DNA from: Sphaerolaimus hirsutus
Taxonomy: Eukaryota > Nematoda > Chromadorea > Monhysterida > Sphaerolaimidae
DNA length: 64,000 bases
Direction: 5' to 3'
NCBI GenBank assembly: GCA_964036195.1
Contig: OZ038460.1
Span: 12,403,504-12,467,503, forward strand
Shown here: positions 9,850 through 22,846 of the stretch, piece by piece
Position numbering within the stretch: the first letter of the stretch is position 1
Layout: the number at the start of each line of letters is the position of its first letter
Notes under the pieces: generated by a model
Told to the model about the DNA's origin: nothing
Seen by the model: only the letters and a program-made list of their open reading frames with translations
Databases searched by the model: none
Translations under genes and position numbers: made by a program

Positions 9850-12800
9850 ATGATGGGCTCGTACGCGAACGACATCACTTCGCCCGAAGTGGAGGTCGGC
9901 ACCGACATCACTGGCGGCGGTATATTTGCCGATTCAAAGAGGTTCGGTTCTGATTTCCCCCACATTGTGGTGAATTTTCTGTGAGTCGTTTGTGTATGTT
10001 GCAGCCGCCACGCCGACCTGAAGAGTATGCTGGACAGCAACAAGGACAATATCAAGATGGAAGCGATGAAACGCATTATCAATGTTTGTTTACCATGTCT
10101 GGCTCTTTTTTGGAAATATTCCAACGTTTTCGGTAAGCGTAAACCCAACATTCTGATGTATTTTCGATCCTCACAGATGATGGCCAAGGGTAGAGACGTA
10201 TCTGAGCTGTTCCCTGCAGTAGTGAAAAATGTTGCAGGCAAAAACTTAGAGGTGGGCTTTTATTTCAGTTTTTTGTTATTTATGTTGGGCCAGGGGTCTC
10301 CAAGATTTTCGGGAAGGGCCCTTATGTGAAATTGGCAGCATGCCAAAACAGTTGTTAGTGGCCTCTACAAGAGCCAGGTTGTTGAAGAAAAAAACGTTTA
10401 TTTCCAACCCTCCATCCTGGAGACATTGTGTTGGGCACAGAGACATTTTTTCACCTGTAGACAAATTTTGCTGTGTTACGCGTAACACTTTCTTCTCAGG
10501 TGAAGAAACTAGTGTACGTCTACTTGGTGAGATATGCAGAGGAACAACAGGACCTTGCATTGCTTTCAATCAGCACTTTTCAACGTGGCCTGAAGGTGTG
10601 TCTGAAATTGTGGAATTTTTGTGGCTGATTTCTCACGGATTTCCACTATTTATTACTACAAATCACAAACAGGACCCAAATCAGTTGATCCGCGCCTCAG
10701 CGCTGCGTGTGTTGTCTTCCATCCGCGTGCCCATGATCGCCCCAATTTTGATGTTGTCCGTGAAGGAGTCCATGCGCGACATGTCGCCGTACGTGCGCAA
10801 GGTGGCTGCCCACGCCATCCCGAAGCTATACTCGTCGGTAGTTTTTCTTATTCTTGTGCAGGTTGACAGTGATTAAAATTGTGGCATCGCAGACTCGATC
10901 CAGAACACAAGGACCAGCTTGTAGAGGTGATCGACTACCTGCTCGCTGATAAGACCACGGTTAGATTGCATGCTATATTTGGATACTTCGAAAGTTCCAG
11001 AATCGACACGCGGAAAAATGTATGCATGCTTGGGACAGAAGTTTTGTCAGATCTGCCAAAGTAATATTTGTTGTTGTTTTTTTGGTGGGGTGGGGGGTAT
11101 CCTGCAGGCTAATGTAATTTTGCATCCTGTAATTTTTTAGAATTTTTTAAAAATACTGCGGCATGTATTGTTTCTGATTTCTGATAAAATGCTTACACTT
11201 TGCAGTACCGGTAAAGGGCACTGGTACTTACAATAAATAACAAAATTTATAAAAATTCTTTTGGGCGGCTCAACGATTTACAAATGAGATGGCCCGCTAT
11301 ATACATGCATGTGGTAACTATCAATTCTTCTCCACCCAGCTGGTGGTGGGCAGCGCCATGTACGCCTTCGCCGAGGTGTGCTCCGAGCGGCTGGAGCTGT
11401 TGCACAAGCACTACCGCAAACTGTGCCAGGTGCTTATGGACGTGGACGAGTGGGGCCAGGTGATCATCGTCAACACGCTCACCAGATACGCCAGGACCTA
11501 CTTCGTGGATCCCAATGCGGCTGTAAGTGTAGTTTTTGCACTGAAAAAGCTAGGTAGATAGCTGAAAATTTCCCTGGGGGGCTCGCGGGTGCAAAATATG
11601 CAGGCTTTTTCACGGCATAGTAGGCAAAAAAACGGAAAAATACGTTTAAATAGGTTAAAAATAGCGAAAAACCGTTCAAAATTGTCAGAAAAGGTATACA
11701 GCCATGTATGTCACCGAAAATAGCAATTTTGAGGTTAAAATTTACAAACTGGAGCAAAAATTAGTGAGTTTGCGTGAAAATTGGGGAAAAGTTTGCTCCA
11801 GGTAGATAAATAGATAGCTAAGCGATTTGGTGACCCTTGTTTGAGTTATAGTGCCAATTTTTTAGTAATAACCAATTTGCCAACGGCGCGTTCACATGCA
11901 TACTCAAACTCATGCAAATCTCGTGTCTTAGGAATCTGATGACAAGGATCAAAATGGCGAGAAGGCGTTCTTCTCCGAGTCGGAAGAGAAGTCTGGCAGC
12001 GAGTCTGACAGCGCCGACGAGGACAAAAAGGAAAAGGACAAGCCGTATGAGATGGAACCGGATCTGAGGCTGCTGTTACGCAACACCAAGGCGCTGCTGC
12101 AAAGTAGAAACTCAGCGGTATGTCACTCGGTTTCGCTCTGGAATATTTATTAGCGAATTTTATAATTTGGATTTTTATCACAAAATAAATATTCTTCAAA
12201 TCAATAAATTACATTGTATTATAAATTATAAATGTATAAATTACATTGTTCATAATAATTTACACAATATACTGCGTGACTTCTAAGTTTAGGCAAACCG
12301 AAAGGTGAAAAAATCTATTGCACAGCAGTTTTTTGTAATGGAGACGTCTCACTATTGCTGGCAATTATTTTCAACATATTCGGGTCCCAAAAAGTTCGGG
12401 TCGGTCGGTTATCGCGTTTCGGGTCCAAAAACGGGCCCGATCGGGTCCCAAACCCACCTGACACCATAGCGCTGTAAATAACCCGTCACCGAGAAACCTT
12501 CCCAACCCAGGTAGTCCTAGCAGTGGCTGCCCTGTACTACCACGTGGCGCCGCGCGCCGAACTCTCGGTAATCGGGCGGGCGCTGGTGCGTCTGCTGCGC
12601 GCGCCCCGCGAAGTGCAGTCGGTCGTGCTGATGAACATCGCCACCATATCTGCCAAGCGACGGGTATTTACCGATATTTATGCTATCAGCAAAGTGAATC
12701 CGCTTTTGCCTGGGTGCTTGTCTTTGGTCCGCCTTTTCTTTTGGCTGGGTGAGAAAATGGAGACTTGAATGGGATGGTTTGTAGTGAAAGCGTCGCCTAG

Positions 12801-15800
12801 AAGGTCGTGATGGCTTCCAAAAACCAAAAAACAACATCACCACTGTGATTCGCAATTTTTCTCACCCAGACAGTTCTGTCCCTTTTTAATTTTAATCAGT
12901 CAGTTTTGAGTGCGTTCTAACTGTGATGTTCTCTAACGCACCGTCACTTTAACTGCGATTACGGTATCCAGTGTTTTATTTACTATGCGACCGTAACACG
13001 CGTGGCAAGGTCGTGTGTATACTCGGCGGACCGCAAAGTATGTGCAGAATCCTACCATAATTTAATGAATAAAATCTTGTGATAAATTTCGTAATCAATT
13101 ATTCCATAGTAAAACTGAAACATTATGAAAAAAACTGTAATATTTTTGGTTCATTATTCAGATGGATTATGGTAGGTTTCCGAACTAAGTATGATGTCCG
13201 CCGAGTATCACTACAAAAAATGCCCTTGTGCAACTCTGCATGTTGTTTCTTTCTCGCATCCCTCTCCCCATCGCAAGCACATTCACGATGTCATTTTTTC
13301 TAGCTTATTTTTTTAATACGCAGAACATGTTCGAGCCGTTTTTGAAGAGCTTCTTCGTTCGATGGAACGATCCGACCTACATCAAACTGCTTAAAGTCGA
13401 AGTCCTCACTAATTTGGCCACGCAGATGAATATAACCATCATATTGCGCGAATTTCAGGTGACTTAAATTTTTACAACATATTTTCACATTAGCGCCACG
13501 AAGTAACGATGGCAAACCATTTGGAAAAACTAAAGTGTACGAATTTTTGCAATAATAGTTTTCGGATTTGGAATTTTTTGGAATACTAGTATTTTAGATT
13601 TTTTTCCCATTAAATTAGTGCATTTTCGAATTTTTCTGCTGAATTTTTTGCGTTTTTCCTAACTGTTACAGTGGACACATGCTCACATATGGACACACAT
13701 ACACATTTAAGTTCTGCTGTTATGAAAATAGGTTCATGTGAAATCAATGTTCTGAATGGTGTTTCTACATTTTATACACAATTTCAACCAAAAATACCGA
13801 AATAAATGTGAAATCAAAAAAAATTCAAATTTTAGTATCCCATCATGACCACTCACCCCAACATCGGTGCGCCCCGCAGACGTACGTGCAAAGTTCGGAC
13901 AAGGAGTTTGCGGCGCGTACGATCGACGCCATCGGGCGCTGCGCTGCAAATATCGAAGAGGTGGCTGACGTGTGCATGAACGGACTGGTGGCGCTCATGT
14001 CCAGCAAGAATGGTCGGTTGTTTTGGTTTCGGGTGATGAGGCTACTTACTATTTAACTATAATACTGCCGTATTTCCTCGAAATACCACCAGGGGGGGGG
14101 GGGTAATTTTTTCAGAGTGCGAATTTTGAGGGGGTATTTCAAGGGGGGATTATTATTTCGCCAGAAATTTTCGTGAATGACCGTAGGAAAGAAAAGCCTA
14201 TTGCATACTAAAATCTGGTAATAAATGCGACCAAAGAGGATATATTTGGACGTAGCATCAACGCGCATCGCTACACAAACTAGTCTGTGTGTAGCAGCGA
14301 TGAAAATTGTCCATATTTAATACTTTACATTGCATACATAAATGATGTACTTCATTCCAGACGGGTGTATTTCGAATGGGGGGGGGGGGGTATTTTCCTA
14401 AGCTGTTGCTTTGTGATCAAAAGCGGCAGCGCATGTGCATCGCGTACTCTGTTTGCTGTTTTGCTGGAATCCATCTAATTACTATTCCACTACAGAGACG
14501 GTGGTCGCCCAGAGCGTGGTCGTAATCAAGCGACTGATGCAGTTGCAATCAGCACCACCCAAGGACATCCTGATAAAAATGTCTCGTCTATTGGACAGCG
14601 TGGGCGTGCCGGCGGCGCGCGCCAGCATCGTGTGGCTCACGGGCGAGTACTGCAAGGAGGTGCCCACCGTGGCGCCCGATGTGCTCAGGAGAATGGCGAA
14701 GACGTTTTGTAATGAGGTAAAACATTGTTTTCGCCATTTGTCAATGATTTTTCAAATTGTATTATTTAACAAAATTGTATTATTTAACAAAATTGTATTA
14801 TTTAACAAAATCAAAAGACAAAATTTTTGGTAGCGATTCACGAGGTATTGAGAAAAAATTTCCACACAAAGTCGACATAAAACTTCTTTGAGCGGAAATC
14901 ACCACTTATAATTCTATATCATATCTCCACAGCCATTCAGATGTCCACAGATATGACTAGGGTGGCAGAATTTACCGTACCGTACCGCATTTTTGGGAAA
15001 TTTACCGTACCATACCGTTTACCGCACTTTTAGAAATTTACCGTACCGTACCGCGTACCGCATTTTCCAAAATTTACCTTACCGTACCGCGTACCGCACT
15101 CATTTACCGCAGAAAATGCGGTAAATTTGACTCAGATTGACCTTAAATATGCCAATTTAATGGCGCACCGCACACTCAAAATTTTCAAGTGCAGTTCGAA
15201 CGTTTTTGAGTTCTGCCAAGGCGGAACTCCAAGTGCAGTTCGAACGATTTTTTGAAGGATTTTTAGGGTAATTTTTTGGACATTTGAACGGAGTCCGGAC
15301 GAATTCGTACACTTTTCGCTGATTTGCGTGTCATAACATTTCCACGCAGCAAGTTTCAAAATGATTGGGACACTTTCAATTCCGCCCTTGACTTTCAATT
15401 CCACCCATTAGAGAAGGTTGTTGTGAGAAACACATCTCACTTATCTTGCCAAATATATTTGTGAAAAAAATTTTATAGGTAGATCTAGGCTTTGTCTTCA
15501 AAAATGAATAGAGAATTTTTGTAGTAATATCCACTTGTTTTAAAGATATTGAAGTTCACCGTGTGGCATATTTGTGTAAACTTAAACTGAATTCCACCCT
15601 CTAGAAAGTGTCCCAATGTTTTCTTGCCTAGATGGCGCACCGCACACTCAAAAGAGTGCAGACATTGTTCAAACGCTTTGTGCTTTCCGAATTTATTCGG
15701 CCCGTGCACAATTCGAGGCAATTCCGCCATGCATAAAAAGAGTGCGGACATTGTGCAAACGCTTTGCGCTTTCCGCCCTTTCCGAATTTATTCTGCCCCT

Positions 15801-18800
15801 GCACAATTCGAGGCAATTCCGCCATCGTCAAAGTGTTCGAACGTTTCATGTGCGGAATTGAAATCGAGGGTGGTTCGGACGTTTTTGAATTCCACCCCCG
15901 ATTTTAATTCCGCCCTTTTGAATTCCGCCCTTGAAAAAGTGTTCGAACTGCAACTGAAAATTTGAGTGTGCCGTGCAACATTGATGACAATTAATGTGGT
16001 GTTTTGAAATTTTTTGCGCGCGAGCGCGCAAATTTCACAACACTGTTTTCCTGATTTGAAGCCCTTTCATTTCATTGATATAAGTCATGATTTACATTAG
16101 TATAATGTGTTTATAAAATCAAGCTGTGTGCTTCAACACGCTCTTAAAGTGTAAATTTCACATACTTTGAGCAATTATTCAGCACTTTTAGCAATTTTTC
16201 TTTCTTTTCTTCCTTCTACACCTTGAATAAACCTATATATTGAGCCCCTACATTGTGGGTAATGGAATTTTATGTCATCATACTGTTATCATGTTATTAA
16301 GTCCATTTATCAAATTGTGTCATTGAATTTGGTGTCAATTTATGAAGTAAAAGTTGTCTGTAGTCCGGCATTGATACATTTCTGACAATAGGAAATTTAC
16401 CGTCCCGTACCGTACCGCGTACCGCACTTTTCAGATTTACCGTACTGTACCGTTTACCGGAAAATTGAAGATTTACCGCACCGTACCGTTTACCGCAAAA
16501 TAGAAAATTTACCGTACCGTACAGTTTACCGCAAGGCCGTACTGTCTGCCACCCTAGATATGACAACACGTTGTGTACCACGATTTCATTATCTGTACTC
16601 CCTTTCTGGGTCATTAAATTTCTGGGTCATCATTTTCAGTTTTAAAGAATCTATTTTTTTCAAATCCAGCGGCTACAAATAAATTGATATTTCCATCCCT
16701 AATTCTCATGTCATGTGACTTTCATCCATCATATTCATAAAAACTTCAGCAATTCCACCTTTTGCAGGCTGATGTAGTACGTCTGCAGGTGCTCAATCTC
16801 ACTGTGAAGCTGTTAATCACAAATCGCGAGCAAACTGAGCTCCTAGCTGAGTACGTGTTCAAATTGGCCCGCTATGACAACAGCTACGATGTGCGCGATC
16901 GGGCGAGATTTCTGCGCAATTTTGTTTTTGAGCCACAAAATGACCCAGATGGCAAGTTGGCCGCCATGGTGGAGAAGGTGTTCTTGTCGTCTAAACCCGC
17001 ACCCGTGCCCGAGTCTCTTTTTAAAGGTGAGCTTTGGCCGCTTGGAGAAATGCATACGTATTGCCTCGAAATACCCCCCTTGAAGCCTCCTCAAAGTTGC
17101 AGTATGAAAGAATAAACCCCCGGGGGGTATTTCGAAGAAATACTGTATATCTACAGAGGAATGGGATATTGACAGATAAACCTATGAATTTATAATTTTG
17201 GTATTTTTTGTCATTTCATGGTGAGCCATTGTGTCAAAATTGACCGCCTTGGAACGAATAGAACACCGTCACGATGTTTCACTGGCAATAATTGGTTTTC
17301 AACGCAGATAGGGACGAGTTCCAACTGGGCACCCTGTCGCACTACCTGCACCAGCGCTGCACCGGCTACGAGCACCTGCCCGACTTTGCTGTCGAGCAGC
17401 TAGAGCCGGCTGTGCGCGATGTGGACGGCTTTCTCACTCCGTCTAGAGATTTTGGTGTGTTTGGTCGCTTGCTGGCTGCTTCACCACTGGTGGAGTAGAT
17501 CCATGGCTCTGGTATTGGCGCTAAAAAGTGCACCGCGAGGCACTTTCGAAAACCTACCATACACCCGATAGTCTATAAACTCATTCAAAGTGTTGATATT
17601 GTCTATAAAAATTCAAAAATTGAATGGGTAATTCTAAAATTTCGAATCTACACATTTACAATGTTATAAGAAGTTTCTTTATTATAAAAAAAACATTTAA
17701 CTTTTAAAAATCTAAAATGCATGGAATGCATAAGAACAGTGAAGTCGAAAAAATTGGAATGAAGAAAACATGTAAATTCATTTATCAAAACGGTTATTTT
17801 TCCATACGTGATGCAATCGGTAGCCGTCGTTGTCGTATGGTTCAAATCTCACTATCGACAAACGCGGTAGTCTGCGGCTTTTTCCGACTATCTGTTTTTT
17901 TATATTTTAATTTTCTGTTTCCACGACAGGCGCATCTGAAGCCCCTTCGCTGGCGGGCGGTCACATTTCTACCGGAGGCAAACAGGATGCGAAGCGAGCA
18001 CTGGACAATTTCTATTCGGATCAGACGAGCTCCTCAGCCGAAGATGAGGCATCTTCTGATGTGAGCGATTCCAGCAGTTCAGGTTTGCTCATTGGCATTT
18101 TGCCGCGTATTTATTTACCCGTTCAAAAGCATCGTCTCTGAGGGGTCAGTATCAGGGAGGTTGCCCCTTCCCCCTATATAAAAACGCTCCAGCTGCCCCC
18201 AAATTTACACCTTCGAAGGAGCGATTTACCATCCCTATGAACCCCCGGAGGGGTCCAGGTTCACTAAACCCCTGCATCGTCATTTTATATCGCAGGCGAG
18301 CAAACATCGAGCGCTGAAAGTGATGAATCGTCAGATTCTGGCTCGAATGCTTCCGAATCAGAAAAGGAAACTGAAAATGTCAAACCGAAGCGTTTGCCGA
18401 ACGCTGGAAAAATTGCAACAGAGAAGAAAACGCTAGACGGGCATAAGTTGCGAGGGAAAAAGGCGGAAAAAAGTGACAAGAAAGCGGCACAGGCTGACCT
18501 GCTATTGGATCTGGATTGTGTGTCCGCTATTGATACCGTTTTTTCATTTTTACTTTTTTTGAGTTGATAAGATGCTTTTCAGTTGGTGACGATCAGGGGC
18601 CGGTGGCCGGCGCTGTTCCCCCTGCAGCTGCCGCTGCTCATCCACTGCCTACTACCTCGCCGACGAAGAAACCAGCGCCACCTGTGCAAGAGTCTGTTGC
18701 GGAAATGGTGAGTGAGGGGTCATCAGGCGGCAGTCCCGAGCCCTGTAAAGTGTAAAGTCAAGTGTCAAATGTCTAAAAAATGTCAATCGAAACAAAAAGA

Positions 18801-21000
18801 GAAGATTTTATTACTGAACTTTGAATGACAGTTGACACTATGCCTGACAGTTTGCGTGACAATTGACAATATACACATTACAGGGCTTGTGACTGTCACC
18901 AGGGGGCCGCGTAATATGACCGTCACTGACCGTGTAAAATGTTATGTAAAGTGCTAAAAGTCATGTGAAATACCCTGTAAATATCAATGGAATTGCCCAT
19001 TCAATGTTCTTCATTTAAGGGGCCTAGATGGGAACACCCACTAAGCTAGACTCGTAGCGACCCTGCAAACGTGTTGAAATTCACCCACCCACAACAGCCA
19101 ACCGCACCAGCGCAACTCGTACCCAGTGACACAGTTGAACTGTTGTCAAAGATGAACGGCGGCGGGGTCTCAGCGCATGGGAAATTCACGCGCGCGCCCA
19201 GTTTGTTTGCCGGCGACATGGTCGCTATGGAGATGGTTTGGAGAAATGACTCGTCGATCGATGTGAAGCAGGTGCTGCTCAGCGTGAATGTCAGTAGATT
19301 TTTATTTTTGCATATTTTGTAATTTTGTAGGTTATGTAATTTGATTTTGTATTTCGGTTTTGTGAACTCAGAAACTACCGTCTGGTCTACGTGTGGCTGG
19401 TCTTCCTGATTCTGATGGGGAACCGTTGGCAATTTCAGCCGGCGCCACGCGGACAATCACTATTGGCGTAAATTTCGCCGATGGCACACAAACTATCGAG
19501 CTGCATGCTGCCATTACGTTGGTTAAATTGGAATATAAATAGCGTTTTTCGAAAAAAGAAATGCAGTTGTAATTTTGTATTTATTCTTGAAAATGTTCTG
19601 ACTACTTGGTGAACTTTTTATAATTTGTCGGTTTTCAGGTGGGACGAGGACAGCAGTTCTAGCAGCCAAACGACACACACCTTGCCGCTGACGGCGCCCG
19701 TGGGTGAGCAGTTGCAGCCCGTCATGTTGGGCGAAGCGCAATTCTCTACCGAAAGAGGTTTGTTTTCGTAAAGCCCCAGGAAAGATACAGAAAATAATTT
19801 TTGGGTGGGGCGTTGTGGAGGGTCTGTGCCGGTGCGCATGTAGGCTTGGTGCCCATGTAGACCCGGTGCGCATGTTGTACAACCGTACATGCGCACCGGT
19901 CCACATGGGCACTAGGTTTATATGCATGGGCTCTACATGCGCACCCAGTCTACATGAGCACCGGGTTAGTGTTGATGAGCACCGGATATATTTACATGGA
20001 CACCGAGTTTACATGCACACGGAATCCTCGCTGTTGTGAATACTTACTCACCCTGGCAAACCCCAGGCCACATGCGAAGCTTGGGAAACTTTTTGATCCG
20101 TGTTTCCCTACCGTAAATTTCTTTCGGTATTTTCTTTCTACATTACATCCCGCTAGTATATTTACAGAGTACCGAAAAGACGTTGAAAAATCTAACTTTT
20201 CTAGTGATATTGAACTAGTCAGAAACTAGTGATATTCTGATAGTGAAAAAGTATTCCTAATGTGATTGTGCTAAAGTGCCATAATTTTACACAAAAATGT
20301 TCTACGTGCTTGTGATTGTCATGAGTTTTTGGACAGATTTCTGTTGGCTATCAGATTTATTTCACGCTTACTGAACACACAGCTCGGCTGTCTGGCCTGA
20401 ATGAAACGAGCGGCAAATTTAAATTGAAAACTGGTATGAGTGTGAAAACTCCTGCGCAGTTGCACAATGCCATCTATACAGTTGCCAATGTCATTGAGAC
20501 TACTGTTATAGGTGAGAGGCCTGCATCTGAGGTGGGTCAATAGTTTCACATAGAGCCCACACACACTAATTTGAATCAAAATAAGTTTCAACTAAATTCA
20601 ACTAAATTTTGTCTATTTATGTGATTTCAACTTTCCTATGTGATAGAGCATAGTTGTTTTTTATCGTGACAGTTAATTTTGATTTTTTTTCTGTTTAGTG
20701 TGATGCTTAAATTTTTTTCTGTTTTCTGTTGACATTCATTTGACACGAAATTGCAATGTCAACTAGTGTGTGTGGGCTGATGAATATAAATTAGATTTTC
20801 AATTGGTACTTGCCTAACTAATGTGTGACCGATTGCAGTTACATTATGCTGGACGCACCATATCAGGAAAATCTCTCTTGCTTATCACCATAGAGCAGTT
20901 GGATGATAGTGGCGAAGCCAAATTGACTGTTAACTGTGATAAAATTGTGATATGCTCTATGCTGTTCAAATCGTTGTCCTTTGCACTGGTGCATTCTTGA
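9850..21000 (+). CDS. AP3B1: AP-3 complex subunit beta
   Basis: Large subunit of the AP-3 coat, which sorts cargo to lysosomes and related organelles. Exons: 9850-9941, 10005-10083, 10177-10251, 10500-10595, 10673-10833, 10893-10959, 11340-11522, 11932-12117, 12511-12663, 13324-13458, 13880-14012, 14496-14716, 16768-17026, 17308-17454, 17930-18082, 18296-18517, 18583-18707, 19098-19289, 19372-19517, 19639-19757, 20383-20531, 20839-21000. Phases close to 1084 residues, the family length. Exons 2-13 encode the HEAT-repeat trunk ([37 protein letters not shown]). Exons 14-17 encode the acidic/Ser/Lys hinge with DLLLDLD. Exons 18-22 encode the ear, with SGLNETS. The symbol follows the vertebrate gene; AP3B1 and AP3B2 cannot be told apart here. 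The acceptors of exons 20 and 21 are my least certain joins. Introns are full of MITEs, including a 1.6-kb hAT-like element in intron 12. Confidence 0.95.
13018..13208. repeat. MITE, ACTCGGCGGAC ends (copy 2)
   Basis: About 190 bp, closely related to the element at 5277-5470. Ends are TATACTCGGCGGAC and GTCCGCCGAGTAT. It lies in an AP-3 beta intron. Confidence 0.7.
14066..14400. repeat. CCGTATTTCCTC element, incomplete right end
   Basis: The left end is GCCGTATTTCCTCGAAATACC followed by poly-G. The body has TTATTATTTCGCCAGAAA. The right end stops in poly-G with TATTTTCC and lacks the last bases of the inverted repeat. Confidence 0.5.
14950..16564. mobile_element. hAT-like 1.6-kb element with TACCG arrays
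   Basis: The element is 14958-16556 with a perfect 8-bp duplication GATATGAC on both sides. Ends are TAGGGTGGCAGA and TCTGCCACCCTA. Both subterminal zones carry TACCGTACCG arrays in the same orientation (15.0 and 16.4-16.5 kb). Between them lies a nested unit bounded by GCACCGCACACTCAAAA and TTTTGAGTGTGC-type ends (about 15162-15975). The palindrome TGCGCGCGAGCGCGCA is at 16015-16030. It encodes no transposase, so it is non-autonomous. Confidence 0.85.
17055..17148. repeat. Short CCGTATTTCCTC-family copy
   Basis: Only about 95 bp: CGTATTGCCTCGAAATACCC at the left, GGTATTTCGAAGAAATACTG at the right. It is inserted in AP-3 beta intron 13, just after the donor. Confidence 0.55.
18724..18902 (-). 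mobile_element. Introner-family copy, reverse orientation, in AP-3 beta intron 17
   Basis: The element spans 18727-18899 with CAG on both sides. The left end GCGGCAGTCCC lacks GT. The right end, read on the minus strand, begins GTGACAGTC. It is therefore inserted opposite to the gene and lies 20 bp inside a pre-existing intron. Confidence 0.75.
19840..20025. repeat. Degenerate CATGYRSACCGG minisatellite (AP-3 beta intron 20)
   Basis: Nine or so imperfect units of about 18-24 bp built on GTGCGCATGTAGRCY / TACATGNGCACC. Part of the array is inverted about 19870, where GCGCATGTTGTACAACCGTACATGCGC forms a hairpin when trimmed to its arms. Confidence 0.5.
20554..20778. repeat. MITE with AGCCCACACACACTA ends
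   Basis: AGCCCACACACACTAATTTGA at the left is mirrored by TCAACTAGTGTGTGTGGGCT at the right. It belongs to the same end-type as elements at 43286-43445, 47440-47692 and 63254-63468. It lies in an AP-3 beta intron. Confidence 0.6.
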
Positions 21001-22846
21001 GCTTCCTGTTAAACTTTTGGGGGGTTTGCAGAGTGTACTGTAGGGTCGATTGCGCTTTTCGATATCGATATTCGATATTTTTTTCTACAATTTTCGATAT
21101 CCAAAAAAATTTCCTAAATATTTGCTACATTCGATAAAAAATGACGATGTCGGTACGATATATCTTTCCGACCCTATTTCTGGCCTGTTGAACACTTGAA
21201 GTGGATGCTGTATTTCTTCATTGACACTTGTGTTCGTACACTTTTGCCTCTAACCTAATCTTGTTGTCGATTTTATTTACTTATTTTACTTGTCGATTTT
21301 ACAGTTACAAAAATTGGAGTATGTACTTTATCAGTCAAAAAATGTCTCTCTAATTGATTTGAGACCACTTGAATACTGCTCCCGAAGGCTGGTTACAAGT
21401 GGACAAGTTAAAGTATTCAAGTATACTCCAGTGACTTTACACCTTGCACGCGTGGTTCCCGCTGGAAGCGTGCCAATGATATATCACGCATGAATTTTTC
21501 ATAAAAAGTTAGAGAAATTCATTGCTGTTATAATAATATTTTACGTTTATGTATTCACAACAATACATTTCTTCATTTTTTGCAAAAATCGCGTGCTTTA
21601 ATAATTATTGGCAAGCTTCCAACATGACACATAAGTCAGTGCGAGTGCAGAGTACCGAGTCCGTCGACTATAATAGGTGAATCATGTTGGGTAAATAGCG
21701 ATAAATAGGTAATTCGACGGTCGCTTGACCATTTTCCGAATTGTCTGCAGGGGTTTGCTTGAAGAAATACGGCATTTAGGGTGTTGAATCGCTTCTTTTG
21801 TTGTGGGGGTGTTTCTAATTTCTGTGATTCAAATATTTTTAGACTGTTCCTTAGTTTATTTTCACTATCGGTGCAACCGCCCTTCCTACTGTGTTACATT
21901 CCCACTGGGAACACTCTTTATTGTTTTTCATCCGGCGGTTTTGAAGGCGACCTTAACAAAAATAAACGGCCTGGACTTTTGCTAGTTGATGTCCGATCGC
22001 GAACAATAGCCATAGCTCGACTGCCTATTAAACTTGGCTTTGGACATACGCGAAGTGTTTTTATCCTTGCGGGATGGGACACCAATTGTCGCGTACAGTG
22101 GGCTGGGTTAAAACACGCCGACCGCGCAATCGACCGACACTTGACGATGGCAAACAGAAATTTCTGAAGTTTTTGGATTTTTATTCCACTTTAGATTCAG
22201 AGCACGTTTAGATGCTTTTTTCTGGATTCAGAACACGATTTTTTCCTGGAAATTTCGAAGTGTTCTTGACTTTTTCTCCAGTATTTTCGGGTGGAAATGC
22301 GTGAATAAAATGCAGAAGCTGTTTCATATGTGTAGTAGTTGAGTGAGCCTACTAAAATACAATGGATCTTTTTGTCAGCCAACAAAATTTTGCAAATATA
22401 CCGAAGGCAACGCCAACAATTTGCAGAAATCAAGTGGAGAAATTCCAACAAAAAAAACACCTTAAAAATCCAAGTATTTTTCCCAAACGGTTTACCATCC
22501 TCACCACACCGGATCGTCGCCGCAAACCGAGCTAATGATTGCTTCTATCGCATGCAAAGTGTGATGCATCTGTAATGAACTCGGTGCCCAGCGGCGGCGC
22601 GGCCAGCTGGTGCTCGCTTTGTTGATGGGCTGCGCTTTTTTGGTAGCATCTATCATCTGAGGTGGTGTTAGATGTCAAAGGGGCAGTACACTGATGCTTT
22701 GGTGATTGCGGCTCCCCCTGCACATGTAAATATTACTGAAATGGACGCCCTGGTTTGAGTGGATTGTATTGACGTGTGCCCTTAATAACTCTCCACACTT
22801 CGAGCTAACCAGCGCTGCCTTCGCTTTTGTTTGCAGTTGGATTTGA
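21001..22846. other. Intergenic, MITE-bearing, two unassigned open frames
   Basis: Holds a TAGGGTCG…CGACCCTA element with CGATATCGATAT interior (about 21042-21176), and an inverted-repeat element with GATGGCAAAC…GTTTACCATC ends (22146-22499). An open frame after an acceptor-like TTTTACAG (21302-21493) and a 128-codon frame (21781-22167) have no family signal, and I do not call them genes. Confidence 0.4.

Noticed and set aside
9552-10241. 229-codon minus-strand open frame
   Set aside because: It overlaps, in antisense, the AP-3 beta first exons, which have clear homology and matching phases on the plus strand.
18708-18727. Introner at 18727 as an intron-creating insertion in AP-3 beta
   Set aside because: Reading through into it gives no continuation: the joined frame meets a TAA shortly after the right end. 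A normal donor (ATG|GTGAGT) lies 20 bp upstream.
21302-21493. Open frame after an acceptor-like TTTTACAG, possible extra AP-3 beta exon
   Set aside because: The AP-3 beta C-terminus already ends at 21000 at the expected length and with an expected-looking tail; the extra frame has no ear-domain similarity.
21781-22167. 128-codon plus-strand open frame
   Set aside because: No recognisable domain, no convincing splice sites, and its end runs into a GATGGCAAAC inverted-repeat element.
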